A stretch of DNA of 64,000 nt, taken from NCBI GenBank assembly GCA_013820875.1, contig JACDHS010000001.1, forward strand, positions 23,154 through 87,153, read 5' to 3'. A model generated the notes under the pieces. It was not told the DNA's origin. It did no database searches and saw nothing but the letters and a program-made list of their open reading frames with translations. The position numbers were made by a program, and so were the translations under genes. The first letter of the stretch is position 1. Each line of letters starts with the position of its first letter. The stretch is from Verrucomicrobiota bacterium. Lineage in GTDB: Bacteria; Verrucomicrobiota; Verrucomicrobiia; Limisphaerales; JACDHS01. This document shows, one piece after another, positions 61,861-64,000 of the stretch.

Positions 61861-62154
61861 CAAAAAAGGGATTTTGGGGAGTCAGCAAAGGTTGTTGGGT
61901 GTCAAAAAACGCTTTTTTAACTGTCAACAACCTTTGCGCACTCCCCAAAATTGCTTTTTTGACTGTCCGCAAACCTTGCGAGGGTCGCAAAAAGCCTTTT
62001 TTGACCTTCCGCAAGGTTTGCTGGGTGTCGAAAAAGGGTTTTTCGACAGTCAACAACCCTTGCGCACTCCTCAAAATTGCTTTTTTGACTGTCCGCAAGG
62101 TGTGTTGGGTGCCAAAAATCCCTTTTTTCGTCATTTTACGCCCAAAATCAGGTT
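61861..62154. repeat. 42-bp tandem repeat array (about 6-7 units) with 126-bp higher-order period
   Basis: Units start at 61861, 61903, 61945, 61987, 62029, 62071 and 62113 (last degenerate). Units at 61903 and 62029, and at 61945 and 62071, are most alike. Confidence 0.85.
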
Positions 62155-62380
62155 TTCCGGGTGGTAAGCCGATCGAAACTCGTTCTCATTTTCCAAATAT
62201 TCGGCATCTTTCGCGGTTCCAAAAATCTGCGCAATCTGCGGGATTAAACGGTTCCCAAACCCAAACAAAAGCAACAAGGAATTGCCGCTTTGCGATCCTC
62301 TTTCTCCCTCGCCCTTTTCCGAAAGGGAGAGGGCCGGGGTGAGGGATTGCCCCTTGGCTAGCGGTCATATCTCCCCCCCC

Positions 62381-63325
62381 TTACGATTTGATATCGCGCA
62401 TTTGGAAGCCGGTGCAGCCGATGATGAAGAAGGTGAGATTGAATCCGAACAGGATAAACAATGATTCGACGATGCGAGACCACGGGATCGGTTGGGCATA
62501 AACCGCTACCCACGTCCGGAAATGATGGAGCAACATAAACTCGCGGTAATCCTGGAAGAACGGGATGTTTTCCATCACCAGGTTGAGCAACAAAAAGGAG
62601 AAGCCGAGCACAGTGGCGGCCGCCGGTTTCATGTTAAAACAACCGAACATGAACGCGATGGTCATCATGGTGGCGGCATTGATCGCCAGAAATACGTGTG
62701 ACAAAGAATAAATCTTCAATCCTTGCGCCGCGCTCATCACATTAAAAATCCGTTCCGGCTCGGGAATGAAGACGAACATTCCCTGCCATGGAAACCACAT
62801 TCGAGCGAACACGACGGCCATCAATCCAAGTGCGACGACGAGCACAATAGAGAACACCACTCCGGCACACCATTTGATGAACATCAGGCGCACCCGCGAA
62901 ATCGGACGGGATAGAATCATTCGGAGCGTTCCGTCCTCCGCTTCCTTTGCCACCAGATCGCCGCCGACAAGGCAGGCGTAGAGCGGCATGAGAAACAGGA
63001 TTTGTGGAAACAACATGATCAACGCGACCGACAGCGCGGAGATAAAATCCATGGCGAGATAGCCGTTTCCTTCCAGGAGTCGAACGACCTTTTCCTCCCA
63101 TTTCGTAAAGTGAAAGGCGAGCAGCATGGCATTTTGCGCCAGCAGGAAGGTACCGAACCCGATGTAGGTCCGTTTCTTGCCGAACAATTTCCAAAGCTCG
63201 TTACGTAATTGGAGAAAAAACATATAAAACGGGAAGTGGAACGGGAAACGGAGTATTGGAGTGGTGGAGTATTGGGATTTTGGCTCGACTATTCGCCATT
63301 GGTTGTGCCGTGCCGACTCCATCAC
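62381..63325 (-). CDS. ABC-2 type transporter permease
   Basis: Multiple TM segments; GDLVAKEAEDGTLRMILSRPISRVRLMFIKW is typical of ABC-2 permeases. Confidence 0.85.
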   Translation of the reverse strand: MMESARHNQWRIVEPKSQYSTTPILRFPFHFPFYMFFLQLRNELWKLFGKKRTYIGFGTFLLAQNAMLLAFHFTKWEEKVVRLLEGNGYLAMDFISALSVALIMLFPQILFLMPLYACLVGGDLVAKEAEDGTLRMILSRPISRVRLMFIKWCAGVVFSIVLVVALGLMAVVFARMWFPWQGMFVFIPEPERIFNVMSAAQGLKIYSLSHVFLAINAATMMTIAFMFGCFNMKPAAATVLGFSFLLLNLVMENIPFFQDYREFMLLHHFRTWVAVYAQPIPWSRIVESLFILFGFNLTFFIIGCTGFQMRDIKS

Positions 63326-64000
63326 TCCATTCCCCCACTTCCTCCCTTCTTCATCAACGACAGATAAAAATCTTCAAGCGTTTGTTCGTGCCGGGCGATT
63401 TCGAAGACAGGCATCCCCTGCTCTACCAGGCGTTTGACGATCTGATCTGTCCCAATGCCGTTCGCAAGCGTGACGAATTCGCCATCGCGCATGTCGTCGA
63501 TCAGTTTGAATCCGCGCAAACAGGCAACGGCAGCCTCAAAGTCACCAACCTTCATCCGCACCCAACTCTTGTTCTTCTTCACATCGGCAATGGTGCCTTC
63601 AAAAACTTTTTCTCCCTGGTTCATAACTGCGAACCGCGTGCAGAGTTGTTCCACTTCATTCAGCAAATGCGATGATAACAGGATGGTCAGGCCAAGATCG
63701 CGATGCAGTCGGAGAACGGTTTGCCGCATTTCGTGAATGCCTTCCGGATCGAGTCCATCGCTCGGTTCGTCGAGAATGAGCAACTTCGGATTCGGCAACA
63801 ACGCCTGGGCCATGGCCAAACGCGCCCGCATTCCGTGCGAATAGGTTCTCACCGGCGATTGCTCGCGACCGGTCAGACCAACCCAATCTATAACTTCACG
63901 AATGCGCGCGGCAGAAGTGGGCGCGGTGTAGTGCGATAAAATTTCGAGGTTCCGCCAGCCACTGAGAAAGTCGTAGAAGACTGGGGATTCAAAAATCGCG
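63322..64000 (-). CDS. ABC transporter ATP-binding protein, N-terminus beyond the window
   Basis: AIFESPVFYDFLSGWRNLEIL...TYSHGMRARLAMAQALLPNPKLLILDEPSDGLDPEGIHEMR; the frame is open to the right edge. Confidence 0.9.
   Translation of the reverse strand, partial: AIFESPVFYDFLSGWRNLEILSHYTAPTSAARIREVIDWVGLTGREQSPVRTYSHGMRARLAMAQALLPNPKLLILDEPSDGLDPEGIHEMRQTVLRLHRDLGLTILLSSHLLNEVEQLCTRFAVMNQGEKVFEGTIADVKKNKSWVRMKVGDFEAAVACLRGFKLIDDMRDGEFVTLANGIGTDQIVKRLVEQGMPVFEIARHEQTLEDFYLSLMKKGGSGGME

Noticed and set aside
61635-62342. 235-aa ORF over the 42-bp repeat array
   Set aside because: Openness is explained by a repeat period divisible by 3 (three frames are open); no RBS or domain support, so kept as a repeat, not a CDS.

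Overview
The window looks like a Verrucomicrobia-type chromosome segment, judged from protein style only: Ig/He_PIG/autotransporter-repeat surface proteins, H-X9-DG prepilins, sulfatases. It has three parts. (1) About 1-12 kb, mostly minus strand: a carbohydrate/sulfated-glycan catabolic cluster with a frameshifted sulfatase, two CehA/McbA-type PHP metallohydrolase paralogs, an FGGY kinase, an FAD oxidoreductase, a Na+:solute symporter and an AbiEii-like nucleotidyltransferase. (2) About 12-46 kb: an island of very large secreted proteins. These include two SpoIID/SH3/FN3 proteins, an N-acetylmuramoyl-L-alanine amidase, a metzincin protease, an NlpC/P60-like protein, and Ig and autotransporter-repeat giants. 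(3) About 46-64 kb: tRNA-Cys and housekeeping genes (membrane pyrophosphatase, prfB with its +1 frameshift site, trpC, lepA, signal peptidase I), a prepilin plus beta-propeller operon, and ABC-2 transporter genes. The strongest unexplained signal is a 16-18 bp palindrome, TCRCTCANNTGAGYGA, at seven intergenic sites in front of seven transcription units. In the best cases it sits at a fixed distance upstream of a TATACT-like -10, with its centre near -42. This suggests an uncharacterised regulon controlling secreted cell-wall-active and adhesin-like proteins. Other structures reported include a 42-bp tandem array containing a 27-bp inverted repeat, several intergenic palindromic or dispersed repeats, and shuffled protein modules. 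No searches were run; family names come from motif recognition in the translations.
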